Assembly (NCBI GenBank): GCA_945869825.1
Contig: CAMBQF010000013.1
Coordinates: 1 to 36,378, forward strand
Direction: 5' to 3'
Length of the DNA stretch: 36,378 nt
DNA from: Chitinophaga pinensis
GTDB taxonomy: Bacteria; Bacteroidota; Bacteroidia; CAMBQF01
Numbering within the stretch: the first letter of the stretch is position 1; every line of letters starts with the position of its first letter. The translations under genes were made by a program, and so were the position numbers. The notes below the pieces were generated by a model. The model saw nothing but the letters and a program-made list of their open reading frames with translations, did no database searches and was not told the origin of the DNA. Below, piece by piece: positions 16,082 to 25,142 of the stretch.

Positions 16082-17788
16082 CTAAAACGCGATATCCTTA
16101 ATATTCAACTGTAGGGTTACTTTGCCGTTCCACTCGTTAGGCTCTATGCTGTAGCAAATATCAAAAGGTATTTTCTTAGCAACGTTTTCTGCATAATGCC
16201 CCTGCCCGAACGCTATTGCGTTGAAGAATAAATTGGGGTTGTCCTGCTGCACATCCATCTTAAGGTGGGTTGAGCCTACAATCCTTCCATAGCCCCTATC
16301 CCTAACCCCACGCGTTAAAAACACGGGGTTCATATTACCGGGCCCAAAGGGGGCAAATTGTTTCAAGACATCGTAAAACTTAGGGGTAATTTCATCCAGA
16401 TCTATTTCGGCGTCTATCTCCACTTCCGGCGTCAGCGATTCTTCTGTTATAGTAGCTGCTACTACCTCTTCAAAACGCTGGATAAAGGCATCTACATTGC
16501 TTTCTTCCATAGTAAGGCCGGCCGCAAATTTATGCCCTCCAAACTGGATTAATAAATCGCTGCAAGAGAGTATGGCCTCGTACACATCAAAACCTTTAAC
16601 AGAACGTGCAGAGCCTGCCACATGCTCTCCACTTTTGGTTAGCACAATAGTAGGGCGGTAATAGCTTTCTATCAACCGCGATGCTACAATACCTATAACC
16701 CCTTTATGCCAGTCGGGACTATAAAGCACAGTACTGCGGCGGTTGGTATATGCATCGTTACTTACGATCATATCCAACGCACTTTGGGTAATGCTGCGGT
16801 CTAAATCGCGGCGGGTAGTGTTGTTATCGTTAATATCGGCGCTCGGTAATACAGTACTATCGGCATGGTCAGATATTAATAAATCTACCGCGCGGCTGCC
16901 ACTTTCTATGCGTCCTGCGGCATTAATACGCGGGCCAATAATGAACACCACATCAGATATCGTGAGTTCTCTGCTTATCTTATTGAATTCTATTATAGCT
17001 TTTAAACCCGGCAGTGGGTTGGTGTTTAACTTGTTTAAGCCCATGCAGGCAAGGGTGCGGTTTTCGCCAACAATAGGCACAATATCGGCGGCAATACTAA
17101 CCGCAACTAAATCAATGTACTTAAAGAGATTTTCTATATCAACACCGGCTTTTATGCAATAACCCTGCATCAGCTTAAAGCCAATGCCGCAGCCCGAAAG
17201 CTCGTCAAAAGGGTAGGCACAATCGACACGTTTAGGATCTAAAACTGCAACAGCTTTGGGTATTTCATCGCCGGGTAAGTGGTGGTCGCAAATAATAAAA
17301 TCGATGTTCCTTTGTGTTGCGTATTCAACTTTATCAATAGATTTTATGCCACAGTCTAATGCTATAATCAGGCTATAGCCGTTGGCATTAGCATAGTCTA
17401 TACCATCGAATGATATACCGTAGCCTTCTTTATAACGATCAGGTATGTAATAGGCTAAGTTTGAGTAATAGTTTTTAAGAAAAGAATAAACCAGTGCTAC
17501 CGATGTAGTTCCATCTACATCATAATCGCCATAAATTAAAATCTTCTCCCCTGTTTCAATAGCGTCTAACAAGCGATTTACCGCCTTGTCCATATCGGCC
17601 ATTAAAAAAGGGTCGTGCAGGTGGCTTGCATCAGGCCTGAAGAATTTCTTCGCCTCGTCAAATGTGTTAATGCCACGCAATACCAGCAAGCGCGCCAGTG
17701 TTTTGTTAATGTTCAATTCCTTGCTGAGCCTTTCTATAGCCTCTATATCATCTACCTCTTGTATTACCCAGCGCTTATTTATACCCAT
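16082..17788 (-). CDS. recJ: Single-stranded-DNA-specific exonuclease RecJ
   Basis: RecJ degrades single-stranded DNA 5' to 3' in recombination, mismatch and base-excision repair. The 568-residue protein shows the DHH-phosphoesterase motifs: DYDVDGTTS (residues 88-96), ALDCG (144-148) and ICDHHLPGDE (167-175) for metal binding, then GPRINAAGRIESG (motif V region). The DHHA1 domain follows with GGHKFAAGLTMEE, and the C-terminal OB-fold region ends LQLNIKDIAF. Length is normal. It is the last gene of the SDR, O-methyltransferase, recJ run, starting 9 bases after the methyltransferase stop. The cassette-like insertion begins just beyond its stop codon. Confidence 0.95.
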   Translation of the reverse strand: MGINKRWVIQEVDDIEAIERLSKELNINKTLARLLVLRGINTFDEAKKFFRPDASHLHDPFLMADMDKAVNRLLDAIETGEKILIYGDYDVDGTTSVALVYSFLKNYYSNLAYYIPDRYKEGYGISFDGIDYANANGYSLIIALDCGIKSIDKVEYATQRNIDFIICDHHLPGDEIPKAVAVLDPKRVDCAYPFDELSGCGIGFKLMQGYCIKAGVDIENLFKYIDLVAVSIAADIVPIVGENRTLACMGLNKLNTNPLPGLKAIIEFNKISRELTISDVVFIIGPRINAAGRIESGSRAVDLLISDHADSTVLPSADINDNNTTRRDLDRSITQSALDMIVSNDAYTNRRSTVLYSPDWHKGVIGIVASRLIESYYRPTIVLTKSGEHVAGSARSVKGFDVYEAILSCSDLLIQFGGHKFAAGLTMEESNVDAFIQRFEEVVAATITEESLTPEVEIDAEIDLDEITPKFYDVLKQFAPFGPGNMNPVFLTRGVRDRGYGRIVGSTHLKMDVQQDNPNLFFNAIAFGQGHYAENVAKKIPFDICYSIEPNEWNGKVTLQLNIKDIAF

Positions 17789-17797
17789 ATCTCAAAT

Positions 17798-18439
17798 CTA
17801 TTTCTTTCTCAATACCATCAATCCATCTCTTACCGGCAGCAGCACGTTCTCTACCCTTTCATCGGCCTGCACCTTGTTGTTAAATTCCATTATGGCTTTG
17901 GCCTCATAGTCGTTATGGACAACATCAGTAACTACTTTGCCGCTCCACAAAACATTGTCTGCAATTATATAACCTCCGCTTGGTATTTTATCAATCAGCA
18001 AATCGTAATACAAAGGATAGTTATACTTATCGGCATCAATAAACACCAGGTCAAATGGCCCTTCCAATGTCGTTATAACCTCTTTAGCATCGCCAATAAT
18101 CAACTCTATGCTGTTGCTGTAGGGGCTTTGGAAGAAGTACTCTTCCAGTACATGCTTAAGCTCCTCGTTAGCTTCTATGGTAGTTAGCTTTCCACCATCA
18201 GCCAACCCCTCGGCCATGCATAAGGCAGAATAACCCGTATAACTTCCAACTTCCAATATCCTGTTAGGTTTTATCATGTGCGATAACATACTCAGCACAC
18301 GGCCCTGCAGGTGCCCGCTAAGCATACGAGGCGCAATCTGTTTAAGGTATGTATCGCGTGTTATGCGTGCCAGCAACTCACCCTCGGGCGATGTATGGTC
18401 TTCGGCATAACGTTCAATATCTGCAGGCAAAAAATTCAT
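17798..18439 (-). CDS. O-methyltransferase family 3
   Basis: A 213-residue class I SAM-dependent methyltransferase of the catechol/caffeoyl-CoA O-methyltransferase type. Motif I is ILEVGSYTGYSALCMAEGL, followed by KLTTIEANEE (ribose-binding acid), and the metal-binding stretch is FIDADKYNYPLYYDLL with DNVLWSGKVV, in which the two Asp and the Asn bind the divalent cation. Bacterial relatives include TrmR, which methylates 5-hydroxyuridine in tRNA, and small-molecule enzymes. The sequence alone does not separate these. It lies 24 bases after the SDR stop and 9 bases before recJ, so the three are probably one transcript. Confidence 0.88.
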   Translation of the reverse strand: MNFLPADIERYAEDHTSPEGELLARITRDTYLKQIAPRMLSGHLQGRVLSMLSHMIKPNRILEVGSYTGYSALCMAEGLADGGKLTTIEANEELKHVLEEYFFQSPYSNSIELIIGDAKEVITTLEGPFDLVFIDADKYNYPLYYDLLIDKIPSGGYIIADNVLWSGKVVTDVVHNDYEAKAIMEFNNKVQADERVENVLLPVRDGLMVLRKK

Positions 18440-18463
18440 GCCGCAAATATATAGCTAACAAAG

Positions 18464-19270
18464 CTATTTACGCCCCACAAAGCTGCTCATGGTGTTGTAT
18501 ATGCCAAAGCCTTTGCCAATAACAAAATCAAACACGCGCAGCGGCATGGTAGCTTTGGCAAAAGGCAGCAGGTTTACAATCCAAGGCAGTTTTACAACCA
18601 ACTTGTTACTGCTTATAGCTTTTATTATGCGTTTAGCCACTACTTCGGGCTTAAGCAGGGGTATCCGAGATTTTACGCCGCTAAACATACCCGTTGAGAT
18701 ATAATAGGGGCATACAGTGGTTACATGCACCCCGGTTTTGCCTTGCTCCATCTCTATCCGCAAGCTTTCAGACCAACCATACACAGCCCATTTGCTGGCA
18801 ACATACACCGCCATTTTAGGATTGGCCAAAAGCGCCGCTGCCGATGCTATGTTGCAAATATGACCTTGTTTACGTGACCGCATACCAGGCAAAAACTCGC
18901 GGGTAATGTGCATTAGCGCCAGGGTGTTTATATTCATTGTTTTAGCAATATCATCGTGGGTATGTTCGGTAAAAAGCTTACCCACCACAATGCCCGCATT
19001 ATTTATCAATATATCTATTCCACCCAGCTTTTTTAGTGTTAATGCTGCATTGATTTTTATATCATCAACACTGGCAACATCAACCTTGTAGGTATGCACA
19101 TTGCCCTTTACCGTGGCAAATTCAGCTTTGGTTTCTTCTAAAGCTGCATCGTTAATATCCCAGATAACCAGATTAGCGGCGCCGTTTTCTAATGCCATAC
19201 GACCCATAAGCTTACCAATGCCCGAAGCCCCCCCTGTTATCAGCACATTTTTACTATTAAAACTACTCAT
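18464..19270 (-). CDS. Short-chain dehydrogenase/reductase
   Basis: A 268-residue classical SDR that uses NAD(P)H. The cofactor loop is TGGASGIG (residues 12-19), the structural motif is NNAG (90-93), and the catalytic residues are S143 with Y156-x3-K160 in YVASKWAVYGWSE. The extended C terminus (PEVVAKRIIKAISSN, then a hydrophobic LPWIVNLLPFAKATMPLRVFD) resembles the all-trans-retinol dehydrogenase/DHRS-like branch that acts on lipophilic alcohols, so membrane association is likely. It is the first gene of the leftward run with the O-methyltransferase and recJ. The substrate is unknown. Confidence 0.88.
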   Translation of the reverse strand: MSSFNSKNVLITGGASGIGKLMGRMALENGAANLVIWDINDAALEETKAEFATVKGNVHTYKVDVASVDDIKINAALTLKKLGGIDILINNAGIVVGKLFTEHTHDDIAKTMNINTLALMHITREFLPGMRSRKQGHICNIASAAALLANPKMAVYVASKWAVYGWSESLRIEMEQGKTGVHVTTVCPYYISTGMFSGVKSRIPLLKPEVVAKRIIKAISSNKLVVKLPWIVNLLPFAKATMPLRVFDFVIGKGFGIYNTMSSFVGRK

Positions 19271-19288
19271 AACATTATTATTTTAATA

Positions 19289-19296
19289 CAAAGCTA
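19289..19296 (-). promoter_or_regulatory. -7 box for the SDR-methyltransferase-recJ run
   Basis: The minus strand reads TAGCTTTG, a perfect TAnnTTTG, 18 bases upstream of the SDR start. A -33 element is not clear. Confidence 0.5.
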
Positions 19297-19440
19297 CTTA
19301 TTGCAACACTACGGTATTGATTTAGTTTTAAACCACTAATAATTAAACCAAATAAAGGCATAATTGTAGTATAAAAAGTTAACACATTATTAGAATTAGG
19401 TTAGTAATAGGGTACCAGCACCGAATTTTAAAAAGAATAG

Positions 19441-19448
19441 TACCTTTG
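19441..19448 (+). promoter_or_regulatory. -7 box for ilvE
   Basis: TACCTTTG is a perfect TAnnTTTG, 38 bases upstream of the ilvE start. No clear TTTG lies 19-20 bases further upstream. Confidence 0.55.
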
Positions 19449-19486
19449 TATTGGATATTGATATTTATTAAAAAAGGATTTTGGAT

Positions 19487-20554
19487 ATGGCTACATTAAC
19501 GCATCGTTTTGAGGTGACTCTCTCGGACACCGCACGGAAAGAGCAAATAAGCTCGCCCGTTCCTGATTTTGGCTCGGTTACCACCGACCATATGTTTATT
19601 GCCGAATATGCCAACGGCCAATGGGTAAATGCCCGTATTACGCCGTTTCAAAATATCCCAATGGGCCCGGCGTCGTCGGTGTTCCATTACGGACAAGCTA
19701 TTTTTGAAGGTATAAAAGCATACCGCCAGGTCGATGGTAAGGTGAAAATATTCCGCCCAGAGAAAAACTGGGAGCGCTTTAACACATCAGCAGAACGTAT
19801 GGCTATGCCTACCATTCCGCGCGATTTGTTTATGGACTCTATTACCGAGCTTGTGCAGATTGAAAATTTATGGGTTCCCGATGAAGAAGGCTCATCGCTT
19901 TACATACGCCCGTTTATGATAGCCACCGAAGAGTTGTTGCGTGTTAAACCCAGCGACAACTTCCTTTACATGGTATTGCTAAGCCCGGCGGCCAACTACT
20001 ACAGCAAACCGTTGAACATATTGGTAAGCGACCACTATACCCGTGCCGACTATGGTGGTACCGGCTTTGCAAAGGCCGCAGGCAACTACGCCCGCGCTAT
20101 GAAAGGCCAGGTAGAAGCCCGCGCCAAAGGGTACGACCAGATGTTGTGGATGGAAAGCCCCGATTATAAATATATACAAGAGAGCGGCACTATGAACGTG
20201 TTTTTTGCCATTGGCGAAACCCTTGTTACCCCTGCCCTTGATGGTTGTATTTTAGATGGTGTTACTCGCGACAGTATTATTCAACTGGTACGCAATGCAG
20301 GCCATAAAATTGAGGAGCGCCGCATTACTATTGACGAGGTACTCTGGGCACATAAAAACAACCTGTTGCGCGATGCCTTTGGCACCGGCACCGCAGCATC
20401 GGTAGCGCCGTTCCAAAAAATCACTTACAAGTCTATGGATTTGGAATTGCCACCAATGGCCGAGCGCCCTTTCTCTAACGACCTTAAAACTGAGTTAGAC
20501 AAGATTAAATACGGCCAGACTCCAGATATTTTTAACTGGATGCTGGAGATTTAA
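19487..20554 (+). CDS. ilvE: Branched-chain amino acid aminotransferase
   Basis: This PLP enzyme transfers the amino group between glutamate and the branched-chain 2-oxoacids, the last step of leucine, isoleucine and valine synthesis. From the ATG at 19487 it has 355 residues, the length of the eukaryotic-like BCAT class. GGTGFAKAAGNYA holds the Schiff-base lysine (K196), QESGTMNVFFAI is the glutamate-binding strand, and LDGVTRDSI and FGTGTAASVAPFQKI complete the fold-type IV active site. A TTG at 19481 two codons upstream is less likely. It stands alone, with a -7 box upstream and a terminator after the stop. Confidence 0.94.
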   Translation: MATLTHRFEVTLSDTARKEQISSPVPDFGSVTTDHMFIAEYANGQWVNARITPFQNIPMGPASSVFHYGQAIFEGIKAYRQVDGKVKIFRPEKNWERFNTSAERMAMPTIPRDLFMDSITELVQIENLWVPDEEGSSLYIRPFMIATEELLRVKPSDNFLYMVLLSPAANYYSKPLNILVSDHYTRADYGGTGFAKAAGNYARAMKGQVEARAKGYDQMLWMESPDYKYIQESGTMNVFFAIGETLVTPALDGCILDGVTRDSIIQLVRNAGHKIEERRITIDEVLWAHKNNLLRDAFGTGTAASVAPFQKITYKSMDLELPPMAERPFSNDLKTELDKIKYGQTPDIFNWMLEI

Positions 20555-20586
20555 TTAGTTGATTAGTTTATTAGCTGATGATATAC

Positions 20587-20612
20587 AGCCTCTGCAAATG
20601 CAGGGGCTTTTT
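20587..20612 (+). terminator. Terminator of ilvE
   Basis: AGCCTCTGC and GCAGGGGCT pair over 9 positions with one T-G wobble around AAAT, and a T-run follows. It sits between the convergent ilvE and bioF stops and overlaps the bioF stop codon region. Confidence 0.82.
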
Positions 20613-21732
20613 ATTTTAATTCAGTAATAAGCCTGTCAATCTCGGCAGTAGTATTAAAGCTGTGCAGGCAAATGCGGATACGCTCGGCACCTTTGGGTAT
20701 GGTTGGGCTTACAATAGGCCTTGTATCAAAGCCTTTTTCTTCCAGCTTTTGGGCCAGGGCACGTACCTCAGCATTGCCCGGTACTACTATGCCCTGTATA
20801 GCCGATGGGCTATCTAATACCTGATAGGGTAAACCCTTGGTTTTTTCGCGGTAGTAGTTTATAAGGCTATAAAGCTGCTCTATTTTTTGATGGTTGCCCA
20901 ACATATACCAATACGCCGCCAAGGCCTGCCTGTAAGCATGTGGTGGCAATGCCGTAGAGTATATAAAGGGGCGGGCATAATTAGTAAGGTAGTTGCGCAG
21001 GGTGTTGCTACCCAAAATTATAGCACCGTGGCTGGCTAATGCCTTGCCAAACGTATGCAGGCGGGCAAAACATTTATCTTCTATACCTAAATGATTAACA
21101 AGGCCCAAACCTGTTTCGCCAACAAAGCCTGTGGCGTGCGCTTCGTCTACTATCAAAGCGGCATTGTGCAGTTCGCAAAGCACCGCAATCTCATCCAGCA
21201 GGGCAAAGTCGCCATCCATAGAATAGACACTCTCTACCGACACAAAAACCTGCCCGTGGGTCTGTTTCAGCTTTTCTTCTAAATCGCCCAAATCATTATG
21301 CTTAAAAGCGATGTTGTTGGCCTTGCTCAGCTTTAACCCATCGTGTATAGATGCATGTACCAACTCATCATATAATATCGTATCGCCTTCATCGGCAATA
21401 CAGCCAAACAAGCCTAAATTGGCATCGTAACCACTGTTAAATATCAGACCTGCTTCGGCCTTGTGTATTTTGGCAATCTCGGCTTCAACCCCTTCGGCAA
21501 TTTGGGTGTTACCAGCTAATAAACGCGAGCCTGTAGCCCCCGTCATATCATCAGGAAAATCAACCGTAAGCCTTAGTAAAAGCAGCTTGAATTTTTCGTC
21601 GCGCGCCAAGCCCAGGTAATCGTTAGAGCAAAGGTCTACCAAACCATCTCCGGTGCGCAGTTTACGCAGCAAACCTCTGTCTGCGCGCGATTGCAGTTTG
21701 TGGGAAAGGGTATGGTTGATTTGTTTGCTCAT
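20611..21732 (-). CDS. bioF: 8-amino-7-oxononanoate synthase
   Basis: BioF condenses a pimeloyl thioester with alanine in biotin synthesis. The 373-residue protein belongs to the alpha-oxoamine synthase family: SNDYLGLA near the start, TGSRLLAGN (67-75), the PLP-contacting VDEAHATGFVGETGLG (195-210) and HTFGKALASHGA with the Schiff-base lysine K230. Relatives such as 2-amino-3-ketobutyrate CoA ligase share these motifs, but the bioB gene 54 bases upstream on the same strand decides for BioF. Other biotin genes (bioA, bioC, bioD) are not in the window. The gap to bioB contains a small palindromic repeat. Confidence 0.92.
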   Translation of the reverse strand: MSKQINHTLSHKLQSRADRGLLRKLRTGDGLVDLCSNDYLGLARDEKFKLLLLRLTVDFPDDMTGATGSRLLAGNTQIAEGVEAEIAKIHKAEAGLIFNSGYDANLGLFGCIADEGDTILYDELVHASIHDGLKLSKANNIAFKHNDLGDLEEKLKQTHGQVFVSVESVYSMDGDFALLDEIAVLCELHNAALIVDEAHATGFVGETGLGLVNHLGIEDKCFARLHTFGKALASHGAIILGSNTLRNYLTNYARPFIYSTALPPHAYRQALAAYWYMLGNHQKIEQLYSLINYYREKTKGLPYQVLDSPSAIQGIVVPGNAEVRALAQKLEEKGFDTRPIVSPTIPKGAERIRICLHSFNTTAEIDRLITELK

Positions 21733-21738
21733 GATGTC

Positions 21739-21781
21739 CTCCCTCCCCTCGCTTCGCGAGGTACTCTCTCTAAAGGGAGAT
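21739..21781. repeat. Intergenic palindromic repeat, copy 1
   Basis: CTCCCT and AGGGAG flank an inner hairpin CCTCGC-TTC-GCGAGG, with TACTCTCTCT between the hairpin and the right end. The order hairpin with TTC loop, TACTCTC, GGAGAT is shared with the larger element at 25143-25245. It lies between bioB and bioF. Confidence 0.6.
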
Positions 21782-21786
21782 ATTAG

Positions 21787-22806
21787 CTAGGCTGTTACCC
21801 CTACACTTGTTGCCGCCTCAGCAGCTTTGGCTTTGCGGGCAGGGTCGCCTTTAAAGGCTTCTTTTGCTGTAAGACCCAGTATCTCAAACATCTGCATATC
21901 CTCGTCAAACTCAGGGTTTGGGGTGGTAAGCAGCTTATCGCCTGCAAAAATAGAGTTAGCGCCTGCCATAAAGCACATAGCCTGGCCGGGTATACCCAGT
22001 TGCATGCGCCCTGCCGATAAACGCACGGCAGATTTTGGCAATACTATGCGGGCTGTGGCTACCATACGCACCATATCCCAAACGGGTACTGGTGGTTGGT
22101 CTTCCATAGGGGTACCTTCTACCGCAACAAGGGCGTTAATAGGCACACTCTCTGGCTGTGGGTTAAGGTTTACAAGGGTGTGTAGCATACCTATACGGTC
22201 GTCAACACTTTCGCCCATGCCAATAATACCACCTGAACATACGGTCATCCCTGCTTTGCGAACGTTTTTAAGCGTATCTAAGCGGTCGTCGTACGTGCGG
22301 GTAGAAATGATATTTGTGTAGTTTTCTTTTGATGTATCAATGTTGTGGTTGTAGGCATACAAACCAGCTTCGGCAAGGCGTGCGGCTTTCTCTTCATCAA
22401 GCATACCCAGGGTGCAGCAAACCTCCATCTCCAGGCCATTAATGCCTTTTACCATTTCAATTACACGGTCAAAGTCGCGGTTGTTGCGCACCTCGCGCCA
22501 TGCAGCGCCCAAACACATACGCGATGCGCCTGCATTCTTCGCACGGGTGGCCATTTCCATCACCTCATCCACCTGCATAAGCTTTTGCACCTTAACCTCG
22601 GTATTGTAGCGGGCAGCTTGCGGGCAATAGGCGCAATCCTCCACACATCCACCGGTTTTGATAGACAGGAGCGAAGACACCTGCACCTCGCCTGCGGTGT
22701 GGTGTTGGCGGTGAACGGTAGCGGCCTGGTAAACAAGCTCTAATAAAGGGGTATTGTATATGTTAAGAATCTCTTCTTTAGTCCAGTTGTGGCGTACTTC
22801 AATCAT
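21787..22806 (-). CDS. bioB: Biotin synthase
   Basis: BioB is a radical-SAM enzyme that inserts sulfur into dethiobiotin, using a [4Fe-4S] cluster for SAM cleavage and an auxiliary [2Fe-2S] cluster as sulfur source. The 339 residues carry [12 protein letters not shown] with C54, C58 and C61 for the radical cluster. Further family blocks are [16 protein letters not shown] and [10 protein letters not shown] (2Fe-2S cysteine region), [21 protein letters not shown] and [10 protein letters not shown], which includes the unusual arginine ligand. Length is normal. It is the first gene of a bioB-bioF unit with a perfect -7 box upstream. Confidence 0.96.
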   Translation of the reverse strand: MIEVRHNWTKEEILNIYNTPLLELVYQAATVHRQHHTAGEVQVSSLLSIKTGGCVEDCAYCPQAARYNTEVKVQKLMQVDEVMEMATRAKNAGASRMCLGAAWREVRNNRDFDRVIEMVKGINGLEMEVCCTLGMLDEEKAARLAEAGLYAYNHNIDTSKENYTNIISTRTYDDRLDTLKNVRKAGMTVCSGGIIGMGESVDDRIGMLHTLVNLNPQPESVPINALVAVEGTPMEDQPPVPVWDMVRMVATARIVLPKSAVRLSAGRMQLGIPGQAMCFMAGANSIFAGDKLLTTPNPEFDEDMQMFEILGLTAKEAFKGDPARKAKAAEAATSVGVTA

Positions 22807-22833
22807 AAAAAACTATATTAATAGATAGCAAAT

Positions 22834-22850
22834 GTAGCAAAAATAGCTAC
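22834..22850 (-). promoter_or_regulatory. bioB promoter -7 box inside a small inverted repeat
   Basis: The minus strand reads TATTTTTG at 22845-22838, a perfect TAnnTTTG. It is flanked by GTAGC (22834-22838) and GCTAC (22846-22850), a 5-bp inverted repeat that could be an operator but is short enough to be chance. A TTGG lies slightly too close for a standard -33 box. Confidence 0.45.
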
Positions 22851-22894
22851 TTATGCAGCCAACGTTATACTGCTGTAAACTAAAAAAATGGGAA

Positions 22895-22902
22895 TAGTTT
22901 TG
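22895..22902 (+). promoter_or_regulatory. -7 box for the lipase lipoprotein gene
   Basis: TAGTTTTG is a perfect TAnnTTTG, 45 bases upstream of the start at 22948. Confidence 0.5.
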
Positions 22903-22947
22903 CATTTCAGTATTAAAAACTATATTTCGGCTTAAATCTAACCAAGC

Positions 22948-24255
22948 ATGAAAAGGTACCTGTTTACATTTTTACTTTTCTCGGTGGCTGTATTTGGCGC
23001 CTGCAAAAAAGATGATGACAATAATAACGGAAATAATACCCCACCCACCAATTACCGGCCCATTATCATGGTACACGGGTTTTTAGCATCGGGCGATACT
23101 TATGCCGGGCAGGCTATGCGCCTATCTAGCAACGGGTATGAGAATAACAAAATTTATGTTTTTGACTGGAACAGCCTAAACCAGGGCGGCAACACCAACG
23201 ATTTGCTAGACCAGCTAATTGATAGCGTATTGTCAGCTACCGGCGCTACCCAGGTTGATTTGGTAGGCCACTCTGCCGGCGGCGGGGTTGGGTTTAGCTA
23301 TATAGGTGATAGTGCACGCGCAGCAAAGGTTGCCCACTATATACACTTGGGCAGCAATCCGCAAAGCAGTGTGCCTGTGTATGGCGGCGATACCGTTAAG
23401 GTGCTTAACATTTGGTCGGCGGCAGACTCTGTAGTTGCCGGCGGTAATATACCGGGAGCTTCTAATGTAACATTACAAGGAGCCGACCATTACCAGGTGG
23501 CTACATCAGAACAAACCTTTACCGAATTGTTTAAGTTTTGTAACGATGGCAAAGCCCCTAACACCACTGTTATAACGCCCCAAACCCCCATACAGATTGG
23601 CGGCAAATGCGTAACCCTTGGCGAGAATGCCCCAATGGCGGGTGCTACCGTTAAAATTTATGCTGTAGATAATGCCACCGGCTTTAGGACGGGCACATTA
23701 CCCGAGGCTACACTAACGGTAGACAGCAAAGGCAAATGGGGGCCTGTAAGTGTATCGGCTAACTTAACGTATGAGTTTGAAGTGGTAAGCGCCAATAGCG
23801 CCGACAGGGTTGTACACTACTACCGCGAAGGCTTTAAACGATCGAACTACCTGGTGTATTTACGCACCCTGCCACCGACAAACTCTATTGCAGGCTTTTT
23901 ATTAAACGGCCTGCCTACTGACGATAATCAAAGTGTGGTAGCCTTTTTTGCATCGAGCCAGGCAGTAATAACAGGGCGCGATAATTTTAGCGTAAACAAC
24001 ACCAATTTGGCCATATCGCCATTTGCCGATGCCTCTAAAACCGCTATTGCCTATTTTATGTATGATGATGGAGACAATACATCAGAAGTAACACCTGTAG
24101 GCCTTTTTGGCCAGTTTCCGTTTTTAAATGGCGTAGATATGTTTTTTGCCACTACCCCACCCCAAACTATTGGTTTACAGCTTAATGGCCGCACACTAAA
24201 TGTTCCTAACCTAAAATCGGGTACGGATGGAGTAATTGTAGCAGTGTTTGATTAA
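22948..24255 (+). CDS. Surface lipoprotein, lipase-like alpha/beta hydrolase
   Basis: 435 residues with a lipoprotein signal (MKRYLFTFLLFSVAVFGAC, lipidated C19). The following KKDDD resembles the lipoprotein export signal that sends Bacteroidota lipoproteins to the cell surface. The catalytic domain has the oxyanion HGF (43-45) after IIMV, nucleophile elbow VGHSAGGG (S109), acid D160 in IWSAADSV and histidine H181 in GADHYQV, the order of bacterial triacylglycerol lipases. Residues about 210-435 form beta-rich domains, with PMAGATVKIYAVDNATG suggesting an Ig-like module, and may bind substrate. It has its own promoter and terminator. The ester substrate is unknown. Confidence 0.83.
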   Translation: MKRYLFTFLLFSVAVFGACKKDDDNNNGNNTPPTNYRPIIMVHGFLASGDTYAGQAMRLSSNGYENNKIYVFDWNSLNQGGNTNDLLDQLIDSVLSATGATQVDLVGHSAGGGVGFSYIGDSARAAKVAHYIHLGSNPQSSVPVYGGDTVKVLNIWSAADSVVAGGNIPGASNVTLQGADHYQVATSEQTFTELFKFCNDGKAPNTTVITPQTPIQIGGKCVTLGENAPMAGATVKIYAVDNATGFRTGTLPEATLTVDSKGKWGPVSVSANLTYEFEVVSANSADRVVHYYREGFKRSNYLVYLRTLPPTNSIAGFLLNGLPTDDNQSVVAFFASSQAVITGRDNFSVNNTNLAISPFADASKTAIAYFMYDDGDNTSEVTPVGLFGQFPFLNGVDMFFATTPPQTIGLQLNGRTLNVPNLKSGTDGVIVAVFD

Positions 24256-24280
24256 TAATTTCAATACTTTCTTTACATTA

Positions 24281-24318
24281 AAAATCCCCGTCATTATTAT
24301 GGTTGGGGATTTTTTTTG
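24281..24318 (+). terminator. Terminator of the lipase lipoprotein gene
   Basis: AAATCCCC and GGGGATTT pair over 8 bases, and the right arm runs into a run of eight or more T. It begins 26 bases after the stop. Confidence 0.85.
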
Positions 24319-24396
24319 CCTGTAACTTTATTTTTTTGAAGATGACGTAGGGGTACTTTGTTTTTGAATTGTCATAGCTGTATAAAACAAAAAACT

Positions 24397-25125
24397 ATGT
24401 ACAATTTTAAAACTTTCAAAACAGTATTTTTTGCCGTAGCACTAGTAGCATTAATAAGCTTAGCAACATCGTGCGGCAAGCGTGTAGATGGGTCGGGCAA
24501 TGTAATTAGCCAAACACGTAATGTAGCCACCTTTACCAATGTAGATATGAGTGGCAGTTATGATGTGGTTATTACGCAAGACACTTTTCAAAGCGTAGTA
24601 GTAAAAACCGATGATAATATTATGCCCGATGTGCGCACCGACGCAGAAAACGGCTCCCTGCGTATATATTTTAGCAACCACCATTGGAACTACGACCCTA
24701 CGTTTATGACTGTCTACATTACCTCTCCGCATATTGAAGATTTAAACCTGTCGGGGTCGGGTAATATTACATCGGTAAACCAACTAACAGCTAACCACCC
24801 GCAGTACACTATTAGCGGCAGCGGTAATATTAATGTGGCGATAGACGCACAATCGCTCCGTACCAATATATCAGGCTCGGGCGATATTACATTAAGTGGT
24901 GTTTCGCCCACCAGCAAACACACCATTTCAGGCTCGGGCAATACAAGGGCATTGAACTTAGATAGTGATGATGTTACAGTGAACATATCAGGCTCGGGCG
25001 ATTGTTTTGCAAACGCCGACAGTACCCTGAATGTGAGCATTAGCGGCAGCGGCAAGGTGCGCTATACCGGCAACCCGCAGGTTACAACCAATATTACAGG
25101 CAGTGGGAATGTGTCGCCTTACTAG
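24397..25125 (+). CDS. GIN-domain (DUF2807) lipoprotein
   Basis: The ATG at 24397 gives 242 residues with a lipoprotein signal ending LATSC (lipobox). A frame extended to 24358 would hide the signal peptide. The mature protein is a DUF2807 'head GIN' beta-helix: VDGSGNVISQTRNVATFTNV opens the domain. Seven (S/T)GSG turns (SGSGNI, SGSGNI, SGSGDI, SGSGNT, SGSGDC, SGSGKV, TGSGNV) mark successive coils over about residues 110-240. Such proteins are widespread in Bacteroidota and sit in the periplasm or outer membrane. Their role is unknown. The third to fifth turns share the same 12-base coding sequence TCAGGCTCGGGC, consistent with internal duplication. Confidence 0.88.
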   Translation: MYNFKTFKTVFFAVALVALISLATSCGKRVDGSGNVISQTRNVATFTNVDMSGSYDVVITQDTFQSVVVKTDDNIMPDVRTDAENGSLRIYFSNHHWNYDPTFMTVYITSPHIEDLNLSGSGNITSVNQLTANHPQYTISGSGNINVAIDAQSLRTNISGSGDITLSGVSPTSKHTISGSGNTRALNLDSDDVTVNISGSGDCFANADSTLNVSISGSGKVRYTGNPQVTTNITGSGNVSPY

Positions 25126-25142
25126 AGAAGAGAGGAGCATTA

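Noticed and set aside
22807-22947. A biotin repressor operator before bioB
   Set aside because: Only a 5-bp inverted repeat was seen around the -7 box. No sequence resembling a known BirA-type site could be confirmed.
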